DNA from: DASZIT01 sp036489495
Lineage (GTDB): Bacteria; Actinomycetota; Acidimicrobiia; Acidimicrobiales; RAAP-2
NCBI GenBank assembly: GCA_036489495.1
Contig: DASXFR010000034.1
Span: 1 to 17,353 of the forward strand
DNA length: 17,353 nucleotides
Reading direction: 5' to 3'
Under the pieces are notes generated by a model, which saw only the letters and a list, made by a program, of their open reading frames with translations, was not told the DNA's origin and searched no databases. Below, in pieces: positions 6,670 through 13,662 of the stretch. Position numbers and translations under genes: made by a program. Every line of letters begins with the position of its first letter. Position 1 is the stretch's first letter.

Positions 6670-8706
6670 ATGGCGAAAACGGGAAGCGGTCACCTCTTCC
6701 GTCGCGCCGCGGTGGCGCTGGTGGCGCTGGTGGCGATCGGTAGCCAGGTTGGCATGCCGCCCCGACCGGCATCGGCCGCCCCCTACCCGTCATCGGTGGT
6801 GACGCTCACCGGTCACGGGTTCGGTCACGGGCATGGGATGGGGCAGTGGGGTGCCCTCGGCTACGCCCTGGCCCAGACCCCATTCCAGTCGATCGTGGCC
6901 CACTACTACGGCGGCACCACCCTGACCCCACTGAGCGGCGCCGCTGAAGCCACCCAGATCGGGGTCGAGATCTCCGAGAACAACAACAACACCGTCATCG
7001 TGACCTCGGGATCCCCGTTCTCGGCGGCCGGCCTCTCGGTGCCAGCAGGTCAGGCCGTGTTGATGACCAAGAACGGTGCCGGCGGAACCTGGAACGTCAC
7101 CATGGGCGCCAGCTGCGCCGGACCCTGGAACGGGGCGGTCGCCGCCAACGTCGCCCATCCGACCGCGGTGCCGAACCACAACCCGGATCTCGGCGACCCG
7201 GCGACCCCGACCGAGGCCCTCCAGCTCTGTCAGGGGGGTGGGAATCTCACCATGCGGGGGAACATCGAGGGGACCGACTACCAAGGCGCACCCCGCACCG
7301 TCAACATCGTTCCGCTGGAGCAGTACGTGGCCGGGGTGGTCCCGAATGAATCGCCGTCCTCCTGGGGCGGCCTGGGTGGCGCCGGCCCCCAGGGGCAACC
7401 GTGGGGATTTCAAGAGCTCGAGGCCCAGGCGGTGGCGGCCCGCTCCTATGTGATGGCCGGACTGGGTTCCTACTTCGGGTACACCGATACCTGCGACCTC
7501 ACCTGCCAGACCTACCAGGGAATCAAGAACGAGAGTGGGTTGGCCGACGCCGCCACCATCGATACCGGGGGCCAGGTGATGGAGTTTCCCGGTGGGGCGG
7601 TGGCCGCCACCCAGTACTCGGCGTCCACCGGTGGCTACACCAATCCGGGTGCCAATGCGCTCGGCTTCCCCGCCGTCCCCGACACCGGCGACTCGATCTG
7701 CGTCCCGGGGGCCTGCAACCCCAACCACACCTGGACGGCCTCGGTGGCGGTGTCGACCATCCAGGCCACCTGGCCCCAGCTCGGCACCCTCCAGGCCTTC
7801 AACGTGACCGCCCGCAACGGGTTCGGTGACTTCGGCGGCCGGGTGACCTCGCTGACCCTGGTCGGGTCCAATCAGAACGTGACCATGACCGGCGACCAGT
7901 TCGCCGCCGGGGTGGGGCTGAAGTCGGATTGGTTCACCGCCTCCACCGTGTTGAACAAGCCGGTGGTCGGCATGGCCCACACCGCCGACGGCGGTGGCTA
8001 CTGGCTGGTCGCCTCCGACGGCGGCATCTTCTCCTATGGCGACGCCAGCTTCTTCGGGTCCACCGGCGCCATCGCCCTCAACAAGCCCATCGTCGGCATG
8101 GCCTCCAACCCGGACAGCCGGGGCTACTGGCTGGTGGCCAGCGACGGGGGAGTCTTCTCCTTCGGTGACGCCAGCTTCTTCGGGTCCACCGGCGCCCTCC
8201 GGCTGAACAAACCGGTGGTGGGGATGGCCTCCACCCCGGATGGTCGGGGTTACTGGCTGGTGGCCAGTGACGGCGGGATCTTCTCCTTCGGTGACGCCAG
8301 CTTCTTCGGGTCCACCGGCGCCCTCCGGTTGAACAAACCGGTGGTGGGGATGGCCTCGACCCCCGACGGCGGTGGCTATTGGCTGGTTGCCTCCGACGGC
8401 GGGATCTTCTCCTTCGGAGACGCCGGCTTCTTCGGGTCCACCGGCGCCATCGCCCTCAATCAACCGGTGGTGGGCATCTCCACCTCAGCTGACGGGCACG
8501 GCTACCGGCTGGTCGCATCCGACGGCGGCATCTTCTCCTTCGGTGACGCCGCCTTCTTCGGGTCGGTGGCCAACCAGGCCCTCCTCCAACCGATTGTGGG
8601 CATGGCCGGCACCCCGGACGGAAACGGCTACTGGCTGGTCGGCTCAGACGGCAGCGTCTTCGCCTTCGGGAACGCCGGGTTCTTCGGCTCGCCGTCGGGC
8701 GAGTAG
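6670..8706 (+). CDS. Secreted SpoIID/LytB-domain protein with six 42-residue repeats
   Basis: About 678 residues from the ATG at 6670. That start gives a clean signal peptide (basic MAKTGSGHLFRR, a hydrophobic core, cut after ASA36). An in-frame ATG at 6613 would add 19 unlikely residues. Residues 48-62 hold GHGFGHGHGMGQWGA, the Gly/His signature found in actinobacterial SpoIID/LytB proteins. The catalytic region follows with VPLEQYVAGVVPNES; E227 lies where SpoIID lytic transglycosylases carry their catalytic Glu. It continues with LEAQAVAARSYVMAG and a Thr/Ser/Gly-rich core ending in QYSASTGGYT. SpoIID cleaves denuded peptidoglycan glycan strands; in a non-sporing actinobacterium the role is probably wall remodelling outside the membrane. 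Residues 431-678 are six repeats like those in the preceding gene, plausibly for surface or substrate binding. The stop lies two bases from the convergent phosphatase gene's stop. Confidence 0.9.
   Translation: MAKTGSGHLFRRAAVALVALVAIGSQVGMPPRPASAAPYPSSVVTLTGHGFGHGHGMGQWGALGYALAQTPFQSIVAHYYGGTTLTPLSGAAEATQIGVEISENNNNTVIVTSGSPFSAAGLSVPAGQAVLMTKNGAGGTWNVTMGASCAGPWNGAVAANVAHPTAVPNHNPDLGDPATPTEALQLCQGGGNLTMRGNIEGTDYQGAPRTVNIVPLEQYVAGVVPNESPSSWGGLGGAGPQGQPWGFQELEAQAVAARSYVMAGLGSYFGYTDTCDLTCQTYQGIKNESGLADAATIDTGGQVMEFPGGAVAATQYSASTGGYTNPGANALGFPAVPDTGDSICVPGACNPNHTWTASVAVSTIQATWPQLGTLQAFNVTARNGFGDFGGRVTSLTLVGSNQNVTMTGDQFAAGVGLKSDWFTASTVLNKPVVGMAHTADGGGYWLVASDGGIFSYGDASFFGSTGAIALNKPIVGMASNPDSRGYWLVASDGGVFSFGDASFFGSTGALRLNKPVVGMASTPDGRGYWLVASDGGIFSFGDASFFGSTGALRLNKPVVGMASTPDGGGYWLVASDGGIFSFGDAGFFGSTGAIALNQPVVGISTSADGHGYRLVASDGGIFSFGDAAFFGSVANQALLQPIVGMAGTPDGNGYWLVGSDGSVFAFGNAGFFGSPSGE
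7960..8706 (+). repeat. Six tandem 126-bp (42-aa) repeats, array B
   Basis: Units begin at 7960, 8086, 8212, 8338, 8464 and 8590; the last is a 38-residue partial unit that ends the protein. The sequence is the same family as array A, with the shared core GYWLVASDGGIFSFGDA. The segment spanning the second/third unit junction is nearly identical to that spanning the third/fourth, including GASFFGSTGALRLNK-like DNA differing by a single base over long stretches. This suggests very recent unit duplication or conversion. In the fifth unit the conserved Trp is replaced (GYRLVASDGG). Confidence 0.95.
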
Positions 8707-8708
8707 CG

Positions 8709-9368
8709 CTAGTCAGTGATCGGGGTGGCGGCCAGGCCCGGGAAGTCCCGGAGGCGGCCGAAGGGGCCCAACCGCCCGACGTTGACCGCCACGTCGGCGG
8801 CCCGCATGATGCGCAGATCCCCCCGGCTGTTGCCGTAGACCCACAGCCGCGCCGGCGGCTCCTCCAGCCGGGCGTTCCACTCCCGGAGGCGTCGCAGCTT
8901 CTCTTCGCCTCGGCAATTCTTCCCGTCGTACCGGCCCGTCAGCCGGCCGTCTCGGCTGGCCAGCCGGGTGCCCAGTGCCTGTTCGGCGCCGAGCAGCCGG
9001 GCGGCTTCCGCGATGTAGGCCTCCGGGGAGGCCGAGACGATGACGGTGTGATCGCCGCGCTGCTGATGGAGTTGGAGGCGCTGACGGACGTCGGGGCGGA
9101 GGTGCCCGGCGAGGTGGGCCTTGGCGAACTCGCGGCTCACCTGGTCGAACGCCGGCGTCTCGATACCGGCCAGCACCATTTCGAACAGGCGTTCCTTCGT
9201 CCGGTCGGCCACCTCGCCGCCGGCCAGGGCGGCATGGGCCAGTTGGGGCAAGAGGGCGATCGAGGCGGTGGCCACCTTCCGGCGACCGGCGAGGGCGGAG
9301 AGGAAGTCGAACACGCTGCCGCCGGTGGTCAGGGTTCCGTCGAAATCGAAGGCGGCGCAATCTGGCAT
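8709..9368 (-). CDS. HAD-superfamily hydrolase, subfamily IB (phosphoserine-phosphatase-like)
   Basis: A 219-residue cytoplasmic phosphatase-type protein, the usual size for the family. All four HAD motifs are visible. Motif I is FDFDGTL, with nucleophile D8 and acid/base D10. Motif II is VSASPE (S112). Motif III is Lys157 in RGEEK. Motif IV is YGNSRGD (D184), where GNS replaces the more common GDS, a variation known in this group. The cap between motifs I and II is helical, as in subfamily IB enzymes related to SerB and to acyltransferase-linked phosphatases. Substrate is unknown; a small phosphorylated metabolite or lipid precursor is likely. The ATG at 9368 has no good ribosome-binding site. 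The gene converges on the SpoIID gene and diverges from the peroxiredoxin gene. Confidence 0.85.
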   Translation of the reverse strand: MPDCAAFDFDGTLTTGGSVFDFLSALAGRRKVATASIALLPQLAHAALAGGEVADRTKERLFEMVLAGIETPAFDQVSREFAKAHLAGHLRPDVRQRLQLHQQRGDHTVIVSASPEAYIAEAARLLGAEQALGTRLASRDGRLTGRYDGKNCRGEEKLRRLREWNARLEEPPARLWVYGNSRGDLRIMRAADVAVNVGRLGPFGRLRDFPGLAATPITD

Positions 9369-9441
9369 GGGCGAACATCTTGCCTGCCAGCACTCAGCCG
9401 GTCGACCGGACCGACCGCCCCACTAAACTTGACCCACCAGG

Positions 9442-9470
9442 TCGACATTAGGCGATCGTTCGTCTAACCT
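9442..9470 (+). promoter_or_regulatory. Probable sigma70-type promoter of the peroxiredoxin gene, with an overlapping inverted repeat
   Basis: TCGACA at 9442-9447 and TAACCT at 9465-9470 are separated by 17 bases, a good match for a housekeeping actinobacterial promoter. The transcript would have a leader of roughly 70 bases. The spacer and -10 contain an imperfect palindrome: TTAGGCGA at 9448-9455 pairs with TCGTCTAA at 9460-9467 (seven of eight positions). A protein bound there would block polymerase, so it is a candidate redox- or metal-responsive operator. Confidence 0.5.
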
Positions 9471-9546
9471 GAGCGCAAGACGGGGTCGTGAGGGTCGCGA
9501 TCCGGACCGCAGTTCCGGTCTACCGAACACACGAGGAGTGATAACC

Positions 9547-10182
9547 ATGGCAATTCGACTGGGCGACGAGGCCCCCGATTTCACCGCGGAGACGACCGAG
9601 GGGACGATCCGGCTCTACGAGTACCTCGGGGACAGCTGGGGCATCTTGTTTTCCCATCCCAAGGACTTCACCCCGATCTGCACCACCGAACTGGGCGCCT
9701 TCGCCAAGGCCAAGCCCGAATTCGACAAGCGTGACACCAAGCTCATCGGGGTCTCCGTCGACGATGTGACCTCTCACGGCAAGTGGGCCGAGGACATCAA
9801 GGAAACCCAGGGTTCGGCCCTCAATTTCCCGCTCATCGGCGACGAAGACCGCAAGGTTGCCGATCTTTACGACATGATCCACCCGAACGCCAACGACACC
9901 CTCACCGTGCGCTCGGTGTTCATCATCGGCCCCGACAAGAAGGTCAAGCTCACCCTGACCTACCCCGCCTCCACCGGCCGCAACGTCGACGAGATCCTCC
10001 GGGTGCTCGACTCCCTGCAGTTGACCGCCCAATACTCGGTGGCAACGCCGGTGAACTGGAAGGACGGCGACGACGTGGTCATCGCCCCGGCCATCTCCGA
10101 CGAAGATGCCAAGGAGAAGTTCCCCAAGGGGTTCAAGGCGCTCAAGCCGTACCTCCGGATCACCCCCCAGCCGAACAAGTAA
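9547..10182 (+). CDS. 1-Cys peroxiredoxin (Prx6 type)
   Basis: A 211-residue thiol peroxidase that reduces hydrogen peroxide and organic hydroperoxides in the cytoplasm. The catalytic signature is HPKDFTPICTTE, giving the invariant P38, T42 and peroxidatic C45. R122 in TVRSVF is the active-site arginine. C45 is the only cysteine in the protein, so there is no resolving cysteine in the chain and the enzyme is of 1-Cys type. The long C-terminal arm (VNWKDGDDVVIAPAISDEDA, ending in LKPYLRITPQP) is characteristic of the Prx6 branch and its dimer. The ATG at 9547 follows GAGGAG at 9533-9538 with an eight-base gap and beats the GTG at 9538 that overlaps that site. The gene is monocistronic: own promoter upstream, strong terminator downstream. 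Confidence 0.95.
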   Translation: MAIRLGDEAPDFTAETTEGTIRLYEYLGDSWGILFSHPKDFTPICTTELGAFAKAKPEFDKRDTKLIGVSVDDVTSHGKWAEDIKETQGSALNFPLIGDEDRKVADLYDMIHPNANDTLTVRSVFIIGPDKKVKLTLTYPASTGRNVDEILRVLDSLQLTAQYSVATPVNWKDGDDVVIAPAISDEDAKEKFPKGFKALKPYLRITPQPNK

Positions 10183-10210
10183 CCCGGCCAAGAGCCTCAA
10201 TAGTCGTGCG

Positions 10211-10246
10211 GTTGAATCCGGCCCTTCGGGGCCGGATTCAACATTT
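10211..10246 (+). terminator. Strong UUCG-loop terminator after the peroxiredoxin gene
   Basis: GTTGAATCCGGCCC at 10211-10224 and its exact complement at 10229-10242 form a perfect 14-pair stem closed by a TTCG tetraloop and followed by ATTTT. It lies 28 bases after the stop codon and separates this unit from the surface-protein genes. Confidence 0.9.
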
Positions 10247-10289
10247 TCCGGGCCTCGATCTGAGTCCGGGTTGGCGCCATTGAGCAGGT

Positions 10290-10438
10290 CGAGGAAGAAA
10301 CTTTGAAGAAAATCGACGAAATTGTGTCACAACCATCCCTCGAACCCAGTTGTCATTTATGTAGGGCGGGGTGCGCCGGGGGCACTTGAGCCCGGAGGCC
10401 ACGATCTTCGAAGCAAACCGAAATCCAAGGAGCATCAC
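10290..10438 (+). promoter_or_regulatory. Conserved leader/promoter region of the first surface-protein gene
   Basis: A purine- and A-rich tract (about 10291-10320) leads into the perfect palindrome TTGTGTCACAA at 10322-10332. A conserved block CGAACCCAGTTG (10341-10352), an AT-rich ATGTAG element and a GTGCGCC-GGGGG stretch follow. The same order and much of the same sequence occurs before the second paralogue, so it is under constraint. It probably contains an UP-like element, an operator or activator site and the start of a leader of about 70 bases. I cannot assign exact -35/-10 boxes. The ribosome-binding site AAGGAG is at 10427-10432. Confidence 0.6.
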
Positions 10439-13363
10439 ATGAAGCAGGGTCCGGGTAGGTTCCGCCGAGTAGCAACGGCCGGTGCTGCAGGCACCATCGC
10501 CCTCAGTTTCCTTTCGGTTCTAGCCATTGCCACCCCGGCGTCGGCGGCGCCCACCCTTTCGGGCACCACCATCGCCGCGTCGGCCCCGTCGATGGTTCCG
10601 GGCCTGGCCAACCAGGCCGCCGGCAACTGGACCGTCACCCTGACCCCGGGGGCCACCGGCAACGGCAATACCTGCCTGGGCGGGCCAACCCCCGGTGAGA
10701 TCCAACTTGCCGTGGCCGACTTCAATGAAGCCCCGAACGTCACCTTCGACCATGTCCCGACGGTGGCGGCTCCGAGCACGGTGGGCAACGCCGGGTTCAC
10801 CATCTGCACCAACGCCGGCCGGGCCCCCGCCGTCGCTGGGGGCTTCCTGAACATCTTCTACCAGGACACCTCGGCGACCACCGTCAATCAGGCCGTCAAC
10901 ATCACCAACATCGCCTATGACACCACCGCCGGGGCCCACGCCGGTCCGGTGGTGGTCCACGGCGCCGACTTCGATACCGGCTATGCCAACTCCGGCACCT
11001 TCGACAACATCACGCCCCCGACGGCCTCCCTGGACGGCGCCGGACACCCCTACGACCCGAGTGCGTCCAACGCCGCCATCTCGACCCCCAGCGCGGTCGG
11101 CATCTTCGCCAACACCACCCCGGCCATCGGGCCTGGCACCACCGCTGCCGCCGGAGACTGGGAGCTGCCGTTGACCGGTGTCGGCAATGCCTGGAACACC
11201 GGCGACAAGCTCTACATCACCGTGGCCCGCAACAACTTGACCAACTGCGAGACTGCCGGGTCCCCTGACTCGGTCGGGTTCTCGGCGGTGCCGACCCTGT
11301 CGTTCGCCGCCGCCTTCAACGGCGCCAGCACCACCCCGACGGCCACCGCCTCGCTGGCCTCGATGGGGAGCTGTTCGACCTTCTCGGGGATCAACAACGT
11401 GCTGGTCATCACCTTCACCAACAGCGGGACCATCAGCACCGGGACCACCACCGACGCCTTCGGTCACACCTACGCCGCCGAGATCACCGTCTCGGGCGTC
11501 AAGTACGCAGCCAGCGCCGATGTCAACAGCTTCGGTGTCAACCAGGGCAATGTCGCGGTTAGCCGGCCCCCGGGCTACAACGCTCCTCCGACCTTCGGAA
11601 ACAGTGGGATCGCCGGCAGTGTCCCCAATGACAAGCTCACCTCCGCGGCGAACACCACCAGTGCCACCGGCGGTGCCTCCAACGCCAATATCACCGTCAC
11701 CTCGGTGACGGTGGTGGCCAACACGCCAAGCGTCACCTTCCAGGCCAACAACACATCGACCGGCGTGTCGATCAACAACCAGCCCATCAGCCCGATCACC
11801 ATCAACGAAGGCGCCCCGGGCTCCCTCGGTGGCGGGGTCACCGGCTACGCCTGTGTCGCACTGCCCACCGGCATCATCAACGCCGAGTGGAACGCCACCA
11901 CCAGCACCCCGACGGCGACGCTGGGCGGGGGCTTCGGGACCAGCACCATCCCGGTGACGGTGGAGACCACCGGCACCCAGACCGGGCCCGGCACCCTCGA
12001 GTTTCAGATCCCGACCCCGTCGACCGGCACCCCCGGGACGGTCACGCTGAGCGGCCTGGCGCTCAATGCCAGCGCCGCGACGGACATTTTCCCAATAATC
12101 CGTGCCACCTTGGTCTACGGCGGGATCAACGCCGCCTGTGCGGGCGCCACGCCGTACGCCAAGGGGCCGTTCGTTGTCGTCGATGGGGCCCTCCGCACCT
12201 TCGGGCAGACCCAGGACGCCACCGCGGCCCAGACCTTCACCAGCGTCCCGCCGGCCTGCACCCCGGGCGTGCCGTCGGCCACCAACGAGACCCCGGCGGT
12301 GCTGGTTACCAACAGCAGCTACCAGGACGCCCTGTCGGCCAGCTACCTCGCCGGCCAGTTGGGTACCAGTGTTCTGACCACCCCGACGGCGACGGTGTCA
12401 CCTGACGCCCTCAGTGCCATCCGGTTGAAGGGAGTCACCGAGGTGTTCGTGGTCGGCGGCCCGCTGGCGGTCAGCCAGGCCAATGTCACCCAGCTGCAGA
12501 ACACCCCGTCGTTCAACTGCGGGGGGGTGAGCCAGCGGACCACCATCGATGGTCAGCCGGTCAACCTGGTCGTCCAGCAGATCTTCGGCCAGACCGCTGA
12601 CGGGACGGCGGCGGCAGTCGCCACCTTCCCGGGGGCGGGGGTGCCGGGGACCGGGAACTTCCCGGGCGCCTACGCCGGCACCTTCAACGACACCACCGGA
12701 TCCAACGGTTCGGCAGAGTCCTCGGCCCCGGACACCAATGTGACCACCGCGATTCTGGCCACTGACCAGAGCTTCACCGATGCGGCGTCGTCCAGCGCGG
12801 TCGCCTACGCCAGCCACTTCCCGCTGCTGCTCACCGGGCCGAGCTCGCTGTCGCCCGACGCGGTCACCGCGTTGACCAATGATGCCGTGCAACAGGTGAT
12901 CGTCATGGGTGGACCCATCGCCATCAGCGACAACGTGCTCACCCAGGTGGAAGCCTTGGGGATCTCGGTGCTGCGGGTGGCCGGGCAGGACTTCACCGAC
13001 ACCTCCCAGTTGTTGGCCCAGTTCGAGCAGAACTCGGTCAATGGCGCCGGTCTGACCAACGGTCTCGACTATGAGCCCTACTACGTGACCCTCGCCCGAG
13101 GCGACTATTACACCGACGCCATCGTGGCCAGCCGGTGGTCGGGACTCACCCACACCCCGATCCTGTTGACCTGGGATCCCAACAACACCGGAATGCCGGG
13201 GGGCACCGACTACCTGGGCAACTACCTCCACACCGCCGGCCAGGTCGGTTTTGACCCGGGGACACCGACCGATGGCACCATGAACTTCCTGCTGTTCATA
13301 GGCGGTCCGTTCGCCATCTCGCCGGCTCTGGAGACGACGATCGCCAGTGATTTGAACGGGTAG
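10439..13363 (+). CDS. Large secreted surface (S-layer-like) protein with three CWB2-like repeats, copy 1
   Basis: A 974-residue exported protein, very rich in Thr, Ser, Ala, Gly and Asn, as surface-layer proteins often are. Signal peptide: MKQGPGRFRR, hydrophobic core, cut after ASA36. Residues 37-580 match no family I recognise; they look all-beta and may be Ig-like. From about residue 586 come three units resembling putative cell-wall-binding repeat 2 (Pfam CWB2). Each starts with a FGQTxD-A-TA or VAGQDFTDTS phrase (about 586, 714, 845), continues with a DALSASYLA-like or DAIVAS helix and ends in VxGGPxAxS (VVGGPLAVS, VMGGPIAIS, FIGGPFAIS). CWB2 triplets hold clostridial S-layer proteins on wall polymers. 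Eight cysteines occur in the mature chain (first at 79, last at 694), all conserved in the next gene. The ATG at 10439 is chosen for the AAGGAG six bases upstream and the signal peptide; a longer frame from 10322 is non-coding leader. Confidence 0.85.
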   Translation: MKQGPGRFRRVATAGAAGTIALSFLSVLAIATPASAAPTLSGTTIAASAPSMVPGLANQAAGNWTVTLTPGATGNGNTCLGGPTPGEIQLAVADFNEAPNVTFDHVPTVAAPSTVGNAGFTICTNAGRAPAVAGGFLNIFYQDTSATTVNQAVNITNIAYDTTAGAHAGPVVVHGADFDTGYANSGTFDNITPPTASLDGAGHPYDPSASNAAISTPSAVGIFANTTPAIGPGTTAAAGDWELPLTGVGNAWNTGDKLYITVARNNLTNCETAGSPDSVGFSAVPTLSFAAAFNGASTTPTATASLASMGSCSTFSGINNVLVITFTNSGTISTGTTTDAFGHTYAAEITVSGVKYAASADVNSFGVNQGNVAVSRPPGYNAPPTFGNSGIAGSVPNDKLTSAANTTSATGGASNANITVTSVTVVANTPSVTFQANNTSTGVSINNQPISPITINEGAPGSLGGGVTGYACVALPTGIINAEWNATTSTPTATLGGGFGTSTIPVTVETTGTQTGPGTLEFQIPTPSTGTPGTVTLSGLALNASAATDIFPIIRATLVYGGINAACAGATPYAKGPFVVVDGALRTFGQTQDATAAQTFTSVPPACTPGVPSATNETPAVLVTNSSYQDALSASYLAGQLGTSVLTTPTATVSPDALSAIRLKGVTEVFVVGGPLAVSQANVTQLQNTPSFNCGGVSQRTTIDGQPVNLVVQQIFGQTADGTAAAVATFPGAGVPGTGNFPGAYAGTFNDTTGSNGSAESSAPDTNVTTAILATDQSFTDAASSSAVAYASHFPLLLTGPSSLSPDAVTALTNDAVQQVIVMGGPIAISDNVLTQVEALGISVLRVAGQDFTDTSQLLAQFEQNSVNGAGLTNGLDYEPYYVTLARGDYYTDAIVASRWSGLTHTPILLTWDPNNTGMPGGTDYLGNYLHTAGQVGFDPGTPTDGTMNFLLFIGGPFAISPALETTIASDLNG
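11332..11442 (+). repeat. Near-identical patch shared with the second paralogue (copy 1)
   Basis: This 111-base stretch differs from 14568-14678 at one base only (C at 11371, T at 14607), whereas flanking sequence has many silent and amino-acid differences. It encodes the segment around SMGSCSTFSGINNVLV, including the fourth conserved cysteine. The offset is 3236 bases. Confidence 0.85.
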
Positions 13364-13436
13364 GGGTCAGGCGTTTCGCACCCCGGACGTTTGATTCGGG
13401 GGCCCGTTCGGCCTAATGGGCCGGATGGAAGGTCGG

Positions 13437-13472
13437 TGCCAGAGGGGCCCTTCGGGGCCCCTCTGGCATTTG
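13437..13472 (+). terminator. Strong UUCG-loop terminator after surface-protein gene 1
   Basis: TGCCAGAGGGGCCC at 13437-13450 pairs perfectly with 13455-13468 (14 pairs) around a TTCG loop, followed by TTTG. It has the same stem length and loop as the terminator in front of gene 1, with a different stem sequence. A weaker stem, GGCCC 13401-13405 with GGGCC 13418-13422, precedes it. Confidence 0.85.
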
Positions 13473-13509
13473 CGGGACGGCTATTCATCGGGGTGCATCT
13501 CGCCGCAGA

Positions 13510-13662
13510 AGTCGGCCTTCGAAAAGAAATTCCAAGAAATCGAAAAAATTGTGTCACAACGATCCCCCGAACCCAGTTGATATAGATGTAGCGTGCTGTG
13601 CGCCTGGGGGTAGCTGCCCGGCTCATAACGATCTCGATGCAATTTCAAGTCAAGGAGTCCAC
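13510..13662 (+). promoter_or_regulatory. Conserved leader/promoter region of the second surface-protein gene
   Basis: This region parallels the one before copy 1: an A-rich tract (about 13519-13548), the identical palindrome TTGTGTCACAA at 13549-13559, then CGAACCCAGTTG (13568-13579), an ATGTAG element and GTGCGCC. AAGGAG lies at 13652-13657, five bases before the ATG. The 299-base gap between the two genes holds only this leader and the preceding terminator; I see no small gene in it. Confidence 0.6.

Noticed and set aside
6790..8463. 557-residue open frame on the - strand opposite the SpoIID gene
   Set aside because: Its Gly/Glu/His-rich repeats (GGPEEAGV, GHQPV) mirror the 126-base array on the + strand. 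Long antisense frames are expected in high-GC repeats, and the + strand protein has recognisable domains.
9448..9473. DtxR/IdeR iron box upstream of the peroxiredoxin gene
   Set aside because: TTAGG and TAACCTGA are present, but their spacing (26 bases end to end) does not match the 19-base dyad of that family.
10322..10438. In-frame 39-codon extension upstream of surface-protein gene 1 (and its counterpart at 13549)
   Set aside because: It precedes a strong ribosome-binding site and a standard signal peptide. The two copies differ mainly by amino-acid-changing substitutions and in length, which fits untranslated leader.
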